From: Pullichristensenella sp002068815
GTDB lineage: Bacteria > Bacillota > Clostridia > Christensenellales > Aristaeellaceae
Assembly: GCA_040772885.1 (NCBI GenBank)
Contig: JAXGXF010000013.1
Span: forward strand, 1-58,663
DNA length: 58,663 bases
Reading direction: 5' to 3'
A program made the translations under genes and the position numbers. Below, in pieces: positions 32,962 to 41,940 of this stretch. How positions within the stretch are numbered: position 1 is the stretch's first letter; each line of letters opens with the position of its first letter. Below the pieces are notes generated by a model that was not told where the DNA came from, did not search any database, and saw only the letters and a program-made list of their open reading frames with translations.

Positions 32962-34131
32962 TCAGCGGGCGGCCAATGCCGACGCTCCGGGCGCGTACCG
33001 CTTTGAGGCGTACCACGCGCAGCCGGTCAGGAGCGCGGCGAGCGCGGCGCACAGGCCGATCGTCACCGGCACGTTGTCGACCAGGGTCCCGAACAGCGCC
33101 GGGGAGGCGGTCTTCCCGGCCATCGTGAACAGCATCATCATCGCGAACGCCGCTCCGCTCCGGTCGGGGAACAGCCGCGCGGCGAGCACGTAGAGCATCG
33201 GCCACACCGGGCCGCAGCCGAAGCCGAACAGCGCCGCGCCGATGAGCCGGACGCCGTCCGACTTCGCGAGCAAGAGCACGGCGACTCCCAGTATGATCAT
33301 CGGCGTGAACCAGCGGATGCAGAAGAGCTCTTTGCCGTCCATGAACACGCCGACGAACCGGAACACGATCATCGCTGCCCAGAAGATCGAGATCGCGAGG
33401 CCCGCGGTCTGCTCGGACGCGCCGCGCAGCAGGAAGAGCTGCTTGAAGTACGCGGGCGCGAGCGCCTCGTAGCAGAGGTAGATGCACACCATCACCGCGT
33501 AGAGCAGGAACTCGCGGTTTTTCAGGACGCCGAACAGGTTCAATTCGCGCTTCACGCCCTCGGGCTTCGAAAGCCTCCCCCTCGAGGTCGAGAGGATGGC
33601 GAGCCAGCACAGGAACACCGCGCCGGCGCACACAAACAGCGCGCTCGAGTAGCTCCTTCCGGGGAGCGACGCGTACCACACCGCCGCGATCGGCGCGGCG
33701 ATTGCGCCGGCGCCGAAGAAGATCTGCGAGACGTTCATCCAGCGCGTCTCGCCGCCGGGATTTTCGTCGGTCAAAAGCGCGCTGCCGATCGACTCGCACG
33801 GCCCGAAGCCCATGCCGGCCAGAAACAGCCCGGCCATCAAAAGCGGCACGCTGCCCGCCGTCGCCACGAGCGCAACGCCGAGCGTCAGCATAGCGCCGCC
33901 GAACAGCACGACGCGGCGCTTGCCGATCGAGTCGGACAGCATGCCGGAGAGCAGCACGCTCGTCAAGGACCCCGCCGCGTAGACGGACATCAAGATGCCG
34001 ATCATCCGCGCGTCCAGCAGAAACCGCGCGGTCATCCGGTCGACCATCGCGTCGTAGGTGCTCGCGTACAGTCCCAGCACGCCGACCAGCGTGCAGTAGA
34101 GCCAGTTCTGGGTGGTCTGTCGGCTTTTCAT
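32962..34131 (-). CDS. Major facilitator superfamily transporter
   Basis: A 389-aa integral membrane transporter with about twelve hydrophobic helices. The loop between helices 2 and 3 reads GMLSDSIGKRRVVLFGG, the classic MFS signature. The second half opens with a short cytoplasmic loop (STSRGRLSKPEG). Substrate unknown; family members with this layout often move sugars or drugs. The ATG overlaps the stop of the dehydrogenase gene (ATGA), so both are translated together, which suggests uptake or export of that enzyme's substrate or product. Confidence 0.9.
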   Translation of the reverse strand: MKSRQTTQNWLYCTLVGVLGLYASTYDAMVDRMTARFLLDARMIGILMSVYAAGSLTSVLLSGMLSDSIGKRRVVLFGGAMLTLGVALVATAGSVPLLMAGLFLAGMGFGPCESIGSALLTDENPGGETRWMNVSQIFFGAGAIAAPIAAVWYASLPGRSYSSALFVCAGAVFLCWLAILSTSRGRLSKPEGVKRELNLFGVLKNREFLLYAVMVCIYLCYEALAPAYFKQLFLLRGASEQTAGLAISIFWAAMIVFRFVGVFMDGKELFCIRWFTPMIILGVAVLLLAKSDGVRLIGAALFGFGCGPVWPMLYVLAARLFPDRSGAAFAMMMLFTMAGKTASPALFGTLVDNVPVTIGLCAALAALLTGCAWYASKRYAPGASALAAR

Positions 34132-35117
34132 GCGCCCTCCTGCAAAACGACCTTGATCGCGCCCTCGCGGTAGCAATTCTCGAGCTTTTCCGGCGCGTCC
34201 TCCATGGAAAGGCGGTGGGTGATGATCCGCCCCGCGTCGATCCGCCCGCTCGAAATCAATTGCGCGGCGAGCGGGAACCCCTGCGCCGGCTCCGCGATCG
34301 ACGTGATCAGCGACTTCTTCGAAAACACCATGTCGCTGACGTCGAGCGTCGCGCGCTTCGACCCCTCGTCAAACGCGACGCCGGCGACGAGCGCGGTGCC
34401 GCCGCAGCGGAGATAATTGACCGCCTCCCCCGCGAGCGACGGCGGCGCGGCGACGAGCGCGCCGTCGAACCGCTCGTCCGTCGCGAAGGAGCGCACCTCG
34501 TCCGCGCCGAACGCGCGCGCGACCGGCAGGGCGGCGTCGAAGCGCGCGCCGGGCCTGCCGAGCGTCACGATCCTGCCCGCGCCGAGCAGCTTCGCATACG
34601 CCGCGCAGAGCAGCGCGATCGCGCCGGTGCCGAGGATCAAAAGCGACTTCGCCGGCGATACGCGCAATTTGTCGACGCAGCGTATCGCGACCGCGAGCGG
34701 CTCGACCATCGCGGCGGCGTCGAAGGGGATGCCCTCGAACGGCACGAGCATCCGCTCATCGACCAGCAGATAGTCGCTCGCGCCCGGCTGCCCGGAGAGC
34801 GTCAGCCCGTCCCGGCACAGCCCGGTCCGCCCGGACTTGCACATCTCGCACGCGCCGCAGAGCGTCACGTCCTCGCAGACGGCCGCCATGCCGGGCTTCC
34901 ACCGCGAGACCTCCGCGCCGACCGCCGCGACCTCGCCCGCGATCTCGTGCCCGAGCGGCGTCCACTCGCCGAGCTCCCGCAGGAAGTGCAAGTCCGTGCC
35001 GCACACGCCGCACGCGCGCACCCGCAAGAGCGCGTCGCGCGGGCCGGGCTCCGGAAGCGCCCGCTCCCGAATCTCCATCCGAAAGCCGCGCCTGCCGTAC
35101 AGACCGCGCGCGAGCAT
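34128..35117 (-). CDS. Zinc-dependent medium-chain alcohol/polyol dehydrogenase
   Basis: A 329-aa MDR-family dehydrogenase. Catalytic zinc site: CGVCGTDLHF and PLGHEIAGEV (Cys, His, Glu). The structural zinc motif appears as CGACEMCKSGRTGLC. The NAD-binding segment reads LILGTGAIALLCAAYAKLLG. It is similar in layout to sorbitol, threonine and L-fucose/galactitol dehydrogenases, so the substrate is open. The ATG follows GGGGGA and a promoter TTGCGA-17-TATAAT. It is divergent from L-fucose isomerase and coupled to the MFS gene, so deoxysugar or polyol metabolism is a reasonable inference. Confidence 0.9.
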   Translation of the reverse strand: MLARGLYGRRGFRMEIRERALPEPGPRDALLRVRACGVCGTDLHFLRELGEWTPLGHEIAGEVAAVGAEVSRWKPGMAAVCEDVTLCGACEMCKSGRTGLCRDGLTLSGQPGASDYLLVDERMLVPFEGIPFDAAAMVEPLAVAIRCVDKLRVSPAKSLLILGTGAIALLCAAYAKLLGAGRIVTLGRPGARFDAALPVARAFGADEVRSFATDERFDGALVAAPPSLAGEAVNYLRCGGTALVAGVAFDEGSKRATLDVSDMVFSKKSLITSIAEPAQGFPLAAQLISSGRIDAGRIITHRLSMEDAPEKLENCYREGAIKVVLQEGA

Positions 35118-35149
35118 ACACAGTCCCCCAATCCGTCCAAACTTGTTCC

Positions 35150-35178
35150 ATTATACCAGCAACGGCCGCGTTTCGCAA
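35150..35178 (-). promoter_or_regulatory. Promoter of dehydrogenase-MFS operon
   Basis: Minus strand: -35 TTGCGA (35178-35173), 17-base spacer, -10 TATAAT (35155-35150). Confidence 0.8.
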
Positions 35179-35218
35179 CCGGGCGCGCATGTGGAACAGC
35201 GCATTTCGGCAAAATCGC

Positions 35219-35247
35219 TTGCCTTTGGGTCCATTTGGTTATATAAT
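35219..35247 (+). promoter_or_regulatory. Promoter of fucI
   Basis: Plus strand: -35 TTGCCT (35219-35224), 17-base spacer, perfect -10 TATAAT (35242-35247), then AGGAGG and ATG. Confidence 0.85.
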
Positions 35248-35287
35248 ATCGGTAGGCTTCAGGCGATTTTCTTTTAGGAGGTAAAGT

Positions 35288-37111
35288 ATGAAGGCAAACC
35301 CCAGTGCATTTCCCATGACCGAGCCCGCGCACCGGCTTCGCGGCTCGCTTCCAAAGATCGGCATCCGCCCGGCGATCGACGGCCGGCGCAACGGCATCCG
35401 CGAGTCGCTCGAGGAGCAGACGATGGCGCTCGCGAAGGCGGCGAAGGCATTTCTCGAGGCGAATCTCAAGCACAGCTGCGGCCTGCCGGTCGAGTGCGTG
35501 ATCGCCGAGACGACGATCGGCGGCTTCAAGGAGGCGGCGGACTGCGCGGAGCTGTTCCGCAGGGAGAACGTCGGCGTGTCGCTGACCGTCACCCCGTGCT
35601 GGTGCTACGGCTCGGAGACGATGGACATGGACCCGCTGACGCCGAAGGCCGTCTGGGGCTTCAACGGCACCGAGCGCCCGGGCGCCGTGTACCTCGCGGC
35701 GGTCCTGGCCGCGCACGCGCAGAAGGGCGTGCCGGCGTTCGGCATCTACGGCCGCGACGTGCAGGACGCGGGCGACCGCGAGATTCCCGCGGACGTGCAG
35801 GAGAAATTGCTCCGGTTTGCGAGGGCCGGGCTCGCCGTCGCCGAGATGCGCGGCAAGGCGTACCTCGCGATGGGCGCGATCTCGATGGGCATCGCCGGCT
35901 CGACGCCGAACCCCGAGGTGTTTGAGAAGTACCTCGGCATGCGCTACGAGTCGATCGACATGAGCGAGTTCGCGCGCCGCCTGAAGGAGGGCATCTACGA
36001 CAAGGAGGAGTTCGAGCGCGCCGTCAAGTGGGTCGACGAGAACCTGACGCTCGGCTGGGACAAGAATCCCGAAGGCGTCGCGCACTCGCCCGAGAAGCGG
36101 CGCGAGGTGCTCTTGGACTGCATCAGGATGACGATGATCGGCCGCGATCTGATGATCGGCAATGAGAAGCTCGCCGAGGCGGGCTTCGTCGAGGAGTCCT
36201 GCGGCCACAACGCGATCGCGGCCGGCTTCCAGGGCCAGCGCCAGTGGACCGACCACATGCCCAACGGCGACATGATGGAGTCGATCCTGACCTCGAGCTT
36301 CGACTGGAACGGCATCCGCGAGCCGCTCGTCGTCGCGACCGAGAACGACATGCTCAACGGCATTTCGATGCTGTTCGGAAAGCTGCTCACGAACACCGCG
36401 CCCGGCTTTGCGGACGTGCGCACGTTCTGGAGCCCCGAGGCGATCGAGCGCGTGACCGGCTGGAAGCCCGAGGGCCTCGCCGCGAACGGGCTGATCCACC
36501 TGATCAACTCCGGCGCGGTGACGCTCGACGCGACAGGCGTCTGCCGGAAGGACGGCGCGCCCGCGATGAAGCCCTGGTGGGAGATCGCGCCCGAAGAGGC
36601 CGCGAAGTGCCTCGACGCGACGCAGTACTGCTACGCGGACCTTTACTACTTCCGGGGCGGCGGGTACTCCTCGCACCTCGTCAGCAAGGGCGGCATGCCG
36701 CTTACGATGTCGAGGTTGAACGTCGTCGACGGCTTAGGCCCGGTGCTTCAAATTGCCGAGGGCTACACGTGCGAACTCCCGAAGGAGGCCGGCGAAAAGC
36801 TCGACAAGCGCACCGACCCCACCTGGCCGACGACGTGGTTCGCGCCGCGGCTGACCGGCGAGGGCGCGTTCACCGACGTCTACAGCGTGATGAACAACTG
36901 GGGCGCGAACCACGGCGCGTTCCATTACGGCCACATCGGGGCCGACCTGATCGCGCTCGCCGCGATGCTGCGCATTCCGGTGTGCATGCACAACGTGCCC
37001 GAGGAGGACATCTTCCGCCCGAGCACGTGGAACGCGTTCGGCACGCAGGACCGCGAGGGCGCGGACTTCCGCGCGTGCAAGGCGCTCGGCGCGCTGTACG
37101 GGAGGTACTGA
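35288..37111 (+). CDS. fucI: L-fucose isomerase
   Basis: Converts L-fucose to L-fuculose (also D-arabinose to D-ribulose) using Mn2+ in the cytoplasm. The 607 aa match FucI along the whole length: LRGSLPKIGIRPAIDGRRNG, VTPCWCYGSETMDMD, AYLAMGAISMGIAGS, and the metal-site regions EESCGHNAIAAGFQGQRQWTDH (within it GFQGQRQWTDH) and ATENDMLNG carrying the catalytic Glu/Asp. The C-terminal MHNVPEEDIFRPSTWNAFG is also typical. AGGAGG lies 7 bases before the ATG. It is monocistronic; kinase and aldolase partners are elsewhere in the window (41937, 26841) but not adjacent. Confidence 0.97.
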   Translation: MKANPSAFPMTEPAHRLRGSLPKIGIRPAIDGRRNGIRESLEEQTMALAKAAKAFLEANLKHSCGLPVECVIAETTIGGFKEAADCAELFRRENVGVSLTVTPCWCYGSETMDMDPLTPKAVWGFNGTERPGAVYLAAVLAAHAQKGVPAFGIYGRDVQDAGDREIPADVQEKLLRFARAGLAVAEMRGKAYLAMGAISMGIAGSTPNPEVFEKYLGMRYESIDMSEFARRLKEGIYDKEEFERAVKWVDENLTLGWDKNPEGVAHSPEKRREVLLDCIRMTMIGRDLMIGNEKLAEAGFVEESCGHNAIAAGFQGQRQWTDHMPNGDMMESILTSSFDWNGIREPLVVATENDMLNGISMLFGKLLTNTAPGFADVRTFWSPEAIERVTGWKPEGLAANGLIHLINSGAVTLDATGVCRKDGAPAMKPWWEIAPEEAAKCLDATQYCYADLYYFRGGGYSSHLVSKGGMPLTMSRLNVVDGLGPVLQIAEGYTCELPKEAGEKLDKRTDPTWPTTWFAPRLTGEGAFTDVYSVMNNWGANHGAFHYGHIGADLIALAAMLRIPVCMHNVPEEDIFRPSTWNAFGTQDREGADFRACKALGALYGRY

Positions 37112-37117
37112 TTCGAT

Positions 37118-37154
37118 GAAGAAGCCGGCGGGATGTCCTCCCGCCGGCTTCTTC
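37118..37154 (+). terminator. Terminator of fucI
   Basis: A 15-bp perfect stem GAAGAAGCCGGCGGG / CCCGCCGGCTTCTTC starting 6 bases after the stop; only a weak T tract follows. Confidence 0.75.
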
Positions 37155-37157
37155 CCA

Positions 37158-37197
37158 TAAAAAACGGCCGCTCCCGATCGGAAGCGGCCGGATTTTT
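37158..37197 (-). terminator. Terminator of tuf
   Basis: Stem CGGCCGCT / AGCGGCCG around CCGATCGG, flanked on both sides by A/T runs; on the minus strand it ends in TTTTTTATGG just after the tuf stop codon. Confidence 0.88.
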
Positions 37198-37200
37198 TGC

Positions 37201-38412
<1,212 letters not shown>

Positions 38413-38456
38413 TTCGTCTTCCTCCTAAATTGTTGTCATCATCATCTTCCGGCATA

Positions 38457-38530
38457 TGGAGCGGGTGATGGGAATCGAACCCACGTGATCAGCTTGGGAA
38501 GCTGGGGCTCTGCCATTGAGCTACACCCGC
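38457..38530 (-). tRNA. tRNA-Gly (anticodon TCC)
   Basis: Acceptor stem GCGGGTG / CACCCGC, D-arm TAGCTCAATGGCAGAGC, anticodon stem CAGCT / AGCTG with loop TCCC (anticodon TCC), T-arm GTGGGTTCGATTCCCAT and encoded CCA. It lies 44 bases before tuf with no terminator between, so it is probably co-transcribed. Confidence 0.96.
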
Positions 38531-38556
38531 GCGTGTCCCGCCGTCATACGGAAGAT

Positions 38557-38585
38557 ATTGTACTTGAGAAAATCCGGTTTGTCAA
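38557..38585 (-). promoter_or_regulatory. Promoter of tRNA-Gly-tuf unit
   Basis: Minus strand: perfect -35 TTGACA (38585-38580), 17-base spacer, -10 TACAAT (38562-38557). Confidence 0.9.
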
Positions 38586-38740
38586 CAGCTTAATGATAAA
38601 TTTTCCGGCATCGCGGACCCGAATCCGGCAGAGCCGGGCGCAAAACGACGGCCTCGGATGCAGATCGGCCGAATGCCCGCCGCCGGGCGCCGCCGCGATT
38701 CGACGCGCTGCGCGGCTCGGGCGGTTTTTCGGGAACCCGG

Positions 38741-39361
38741 TCACTTTTCCTCGAGGTACTTCAGGAGCTTGCGCTTGATCCTCTGCAGCGCGTTGTCGAC
38801 GCTCTTCACGTGCCTGCCCATCTCCTCGGAGATTTCGACATAGCTCTTGCCGTCCATGTAGAGAACCAGCACGCGCTTTTCGAGGTCGGAGAGCATCTCC
38901 CCGATGCGGCCCTCGATGAAGGACAGGTCCTCGCGGTCGATCAGCATCGTCTCCGGGTCGCTGGGCACGTCCTCGGAGATGACGTCGAGCAGCGTCCGGT
39001 CGCTCTCCTCGTCGTAGAGAGGCTTGTTCAGCGACACGTAGCTGTTGAGCGGTATGTGCTTTTGCCGGGTGGCGGTCTTGATGGCGGTGATGATCTGCCG
39101 GGTCACGCACAACTCCGCGAACGCGCGAAACGACGAGAGCTTCTCGGGCTTGAAATCGCGGATCGCCTTGTACAGCCCGATCATCCCCTCCTGCACGATG
39201 TCCTCGTGGTCGGCGCCGATCAGGAAATAGCTGCGCGCCTTCGTGCGCACGAAGTTCTTGTATTTGTTCAGCAGATGCTCGAGCGCCGCGCCGTCGCCGC
39301 CCTGCGCCATGCGCACGATCTCCTCGTCCGCCACGGACTCAAACCGCTCGTAATACATCAT
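38741..39361 (-). CDS. sigH: RNA polymerase sigma factor SigH
   Basis: Sigma-70-family factor for transition-phase and early sporulation genes. The 206 aa show region 2 (NKYKNFVRTKARSYFL, EDIVQEGMIGLYKAIRDF), region 3-like RQIITAIKTATRQKHIPL and region 4 (EKRVLVLYMDGKSYVEISEEM, VKSVDNALQRIKRKL), all characteristic of SigH/Spo0H. It starts at the first of two adjacent ATGs, overlapping the stop of the NYN-domain gene by one base (TGATG). Position after mrnC-rlmB-yacP is conserved in Bacillota. Its presence suggests an at least ancestral sporulation capacity. Confidence 0.95.
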   Translation of the reverse strand: MMYYERFESVADEEIVRMAQGGDGAALEHLLNKYKNFVRTKARSYFLIGADHEDIVQEGMIGLYKAIRDFKPEKLSSFRAFAELCVTRQIITAIKTATRQKHIPLNSYVSLNKPLYDEESDRTLLDVISEDVPSDPETMLIDREDLSFIEGRIGEMLSDLEKRVLVLYMDGKSYVEISEEMGRHVKSVDNALQRIKRKLLKYLEEK

Positions 39362-39915
39362 CAACGCCTCGTATCCTCCGGATGGTTTTCTCCCCTGCGC
39401 ATGGCCTCGAGCTTTTTGCGGACGTCCTCGGGGATGCGGTCGTTCACCGTCGAGCGCGCGGGCGCCGGCTGCCGGATGCGGTCGCGGCCGAGCTTTTCGA
39501 TGCCCTCCATCTCGACAAGCAGCTCGCGCGCCGACAGCCGCGTCGCGTGCCGCCCCAGGACGACCATCTGCTCGACCAGGTCGCTCGTCGCGACGCGCAC
39601 CTCGAGCTGCCCGAGCTCCGCGCGGTGGGCGTATTGGTCGCACAGGCGCTCGATGTAGTGGTCGGCGGTCTCGTTCTTCTTCGTGTAGACGACGGTCAGC
39701 GGGCCCATCTGCTCCTCGCTGCGCTTGGCAGAGCCGGTCTGCCAAGCGTCGTAGACGAGCACCACCCTCTGCCCCGAGAAGCCCGCGTAGTCCATCAGCC
39801 TCGAGGCGAGCTGGTCGCGCGCGTCGGAGAGCGACGAGGAATCCATGCCGCTCGCCGGCCGCCACGCGTTCAGGACGTTGTACCCGTCCACGATCAATAT
39901 CCGCTTCGGCTTCAT
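39361..39915 (-). CDS. NYN-domain ribonuclease-like protein (YacP/Rae1 family)
   Basis: A 184-aa PIN/NYN-fold protein; B. subtilis Rae1 of this family is a ribosome-associated endonuclease. Motifs: ILIVDGYNVLNAW with the first catalytic Asp, VVLVYDAWQT, VVYTKKNETADHYIERL with acidic residues, and VRVATSDLVEQMVVLGRHATRLSARELL. The C-terminal 35 residues are a charged tail. Sits between rlmB (66-base gap) and sigH (one-base overlap), the standard Bacillota order. Confidence 0.92.
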   Translation of the reverse strand: MKPKRILIVDGYNVLNAWRPASGMDSSSLSDARDQLASRLMDYAGFSGQRVVLVYDAWQTGSAKRSEEQMGPLTVVYTKKNETADHYIERLCDQYAHRAELGQLEVRVATSDLVEQMVVLGRHATRLSARELLVEMEGIEKLGRDRIRQPAPARSTVNDRIPEDVRKKLEAMRRGENHPEDTRR

Positions 39916-39981
39916 CGCGCCGGCTCGCAGGGTCTATTCGCGCCGTTCTCCACGGGAATCGCCCTCTTCCTCTGTATTTCG

Positions 39982-41558
39982 TCAGCCGCGCGGCCTTCTC
40001 GCGCGCACGATTTCGTAGAGCAACACGCCGGCCGCGACCGAGGCGTTCAGGGAGTCGATCTTCCCGAGCACCGGGAGCGCGACGGAGCGGTCGCACACCT
40101 CGAGCGTCAGCCGCGAGATGCCGTCGCCCTCGGAGCCGATCACGAGCGCGATCGGGCCGCTCAGGTCGGCCTCGAGCGCGTCCTCGCCCTCGAGCGCCGC
40201 GGCGACGATCCAGAGCCCCGCCTCCTTGAGCTCCTCGAGCGCGCGGTTCAGGTTCTTGACCCGGGCGACCAACAGGTGATTGAGCGCGCCGGCCGCGGCC
40301 TTTTCGCACGCAGGCGTCAGGCCCGCCGAGCGCCTCTCGGGGATCACGGCGCCGTGCGCGCCCGCGCATTCGGCGCTGCGGATGATCGCGCCCAAGTTGT
40401 GCGGGTCGGTCACCTGGTCGAGCACGACGACGAGCGGCGGCTCGCCCCTTTCCGCTGCGAGCGCGAGTATCTCCTCGATCGAGGAATACGCGCGCGCGGA
40501 CCGGTACGCGAGCATCCCCTGGTGCGCCGGGTAGATCTGGTCGAGCCGGAACCGCTCGACGTACTGCACGACGACGTTTAAGTCCCGCGCCATCTTCACG
40601 ATGTCCTTCGCGGCGCCCGAAAGGTCGCCGGTCGCGACGAGCAGCTTTTCCAGCGGCACCCCGCTCTTGAGCGCCTCGCGGATCGGGTTCCGGCCCGCGA
40701 GCAGGTTCTCCTGCACCTCCTCCGAGGGCGCGGCCGGCGGCGGATTGTCCCGGAACGGGCGATCGTCGCGGGGGGGACGGTTGTCGTGGAACGGGCGGTC
40801 GTCGCGCGGCGGGCGGTTGTCGCTGAACGACCGGTTGTCGCGGAAAGGCTGCCCCTCCCGCGGCGGGCGGTTGTCATTGAACGACCGGTTGTCGCGGAAA
40901 GGCTGCCCCTCCCGCGGCGGGCGGTTGTCATTGAACGACCGGTTGTCGCGGTACGGCGCCCTCCGCGGCGGGCGGTCATTGAACGACCGGTTGTCGCGGT
41001 ACGGCTGCCCCTCCCGCGGCGGGCGGTTGTCGCTGAACGACCGGTTGTCGCGGAAAGGCTGCCCCTCCGCGGCGGGCGGTTGTCATTGAACGACCGGTTG
41101 TCGCGGAAAGGCTGCCCCTCCCGCGGCGGGCGGTTGTCATTGAACGACCGGTTGTCGCGGAAAGGCTGCCCCTCCCGCGGCGGGCGGTTGTCGCTGAACG
41201 ACCGGTTGTCGCGGTACGGGCGGTTGAACGGGCGGCCCTTTCCGCCGGGCAATGTGCGCGCGGCGGGGCCGTCCCTCTTCGACGCGGGCAATGTGCGCGC
41301 ATCCACGCGCTCGTTCGGCTTTCCGGGCATCACGGCGGGGCCGTCCCATTTCTTCGCGGGGCCGTCCCACTTCTTGGGCCCGTCCCACTTCTTCGCGGGG
41401 CCGTCCCACTTCTTGGGCCCGTCCCACTTCTTCGCGGGGCCGTCCCACTTCTTGGGCCCGTCCCACTTCTTCGCCGGCGGCACGGAATAGGTCTTGCGCG
41501 CGGGGCGCGGGGGGTTCTGCGGCCTTCTCTCGCGTCCGCCGCGGTCATCGTTTTTCAT
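39982..41558 (-). CDS. rlmB: RlmB 23S rRNA methyltransferase with long repetitive N-terminus, frameshifted
   Basis: The C-terminal 244 aa (from about 40716) are a complete RlmB/TrmH SPOUT methyltransferase that 2'-O-methylates G2251 of 23S rRNA: NLLAGRNPIREALKSG, VLDQVTDPHNLGAIIRSAE, ALVIGSEGDGISRL and LNASVAAGVLLYE. Upstream the coding sequence continues for about 280 codons as a disordered, Arg/Asp/Asn/Pro-rich region: first KKWDGPAKKWDGP repeats, then about seven copies of DNRPPREGQPFRDNRSF. The ATG at 41558 starts MKNDDRGGRERRPQNPP, overlapping mrnC by 14 bases. In one repeat (near 41067) a CCC run reads CC, putting the N-terminal part one frame off from the methyltransferase; all other copies have CCC. 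This may be an assembly error, slippage or true variation. The coordinates span the reconstructed full gene. Confidence 0.85.
40780..41225. repeat. Tandem repeat encoding DNRPPREGQPFRDNRSF units
   Basis: About seven imperfect copies of a unit of roughly 54-57 bases within rlmB. One shortened copy (about 40955-40985) keeps the frame; the copy at 41061-41080 lacks one C and breaks it. Confidence 0.92.
41336..41475. repeat. Tandem repeat encoding KKWDGP units
   Basis: Three and a half near-identical copies of a 39-42-base unit in the N-terminal part of rlmB, each encoding AKKWDGPKKWDGP. Confidence 0.92.
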
Positions 41559-41940
41559 CGTCTTCCTCCAACGCAATTTCTAGCAGTTGTTCCATGCGCT
41601 CCGTCTGCCCGGTCACGAACAGGTAGCCCGTGAGCGCCTCGAGCGCGGTCGCGCGGTGGTATTCCTTGGCGTCGGCGTTCTTCGCCGGCGTCTGGCGGGC
41701 GTTGCGGGCGCGGCGCGCGACCTCCCGCTCCCCCTCGGTCAGGTGCGGCTCGACGCGCGCGAACGCCTCGGCCTGCGCGTGCGCGCACACGAGCCCGACG
41801 GCCCTCCTGTGCATGTCCCGGACGTGCCCCCCGGCGCGCAGGAGCCTCGCGCGCACGTAGAGGTCGTACACGGTGTCGCCCAGGTACGCAAGCTCCAGCG
41901 AGCCCGGGAGCGCGCCGTGCTCGAACTGGAAGGGCTTCAC
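41545..41940 (-). CDS. mrnC: Mini-ribonuclease III
   Basis: RNase III catalytic-domain-only enzyme that matures 23S rRNA ends in Bacillota. The 131 aa contain LAYLGDTVYDLYVRARLL with the catalytic acidic residues, and RATALEALTGYLFVTG near the C-terminus, the second acidic site. No double-stranded RNA-binding domain, as expected. The GTG start at 41940 overlaps the rhaB stop codon (GTGA), which couples it to a sugar kinase gene, an unusual partner. rlmB follows with a 14-base overlap. Confidence 0.93.
   Translation of the reverse strand: MKPFQFEHGALPGSLELAYLGDTVYDLYVRARLLRAGGHVRDMHRRAVGLVCAHAQAEAFARVEPHLTEGEREVARRARNARQTPAKNADAKEYHRATALEALTGYLFVTGQTERMEQLLEIALEEDDEKR

Noticed and set aside
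38586..38740. Terminator for sigH
   Set aside because: Only weak, imperfect stems are visible after the sigH stop and none has a T-run on the minus strand.
40714..40716. Independent GTG start for a short RlmB
   Set aside because: A GGAGG abuts the GTG with essentially no spacer, so efficient initiation there is doubtful; the upstream in-frame repeat region and the ATG at 41558 favour the long form.
40780..41475. Regular repeats resembling a CRISPR array
   Set aside because: Units are contiguous without unique spacers, keep a reading frame of three and encode protein repeats in rlmB; no cas genes are present.
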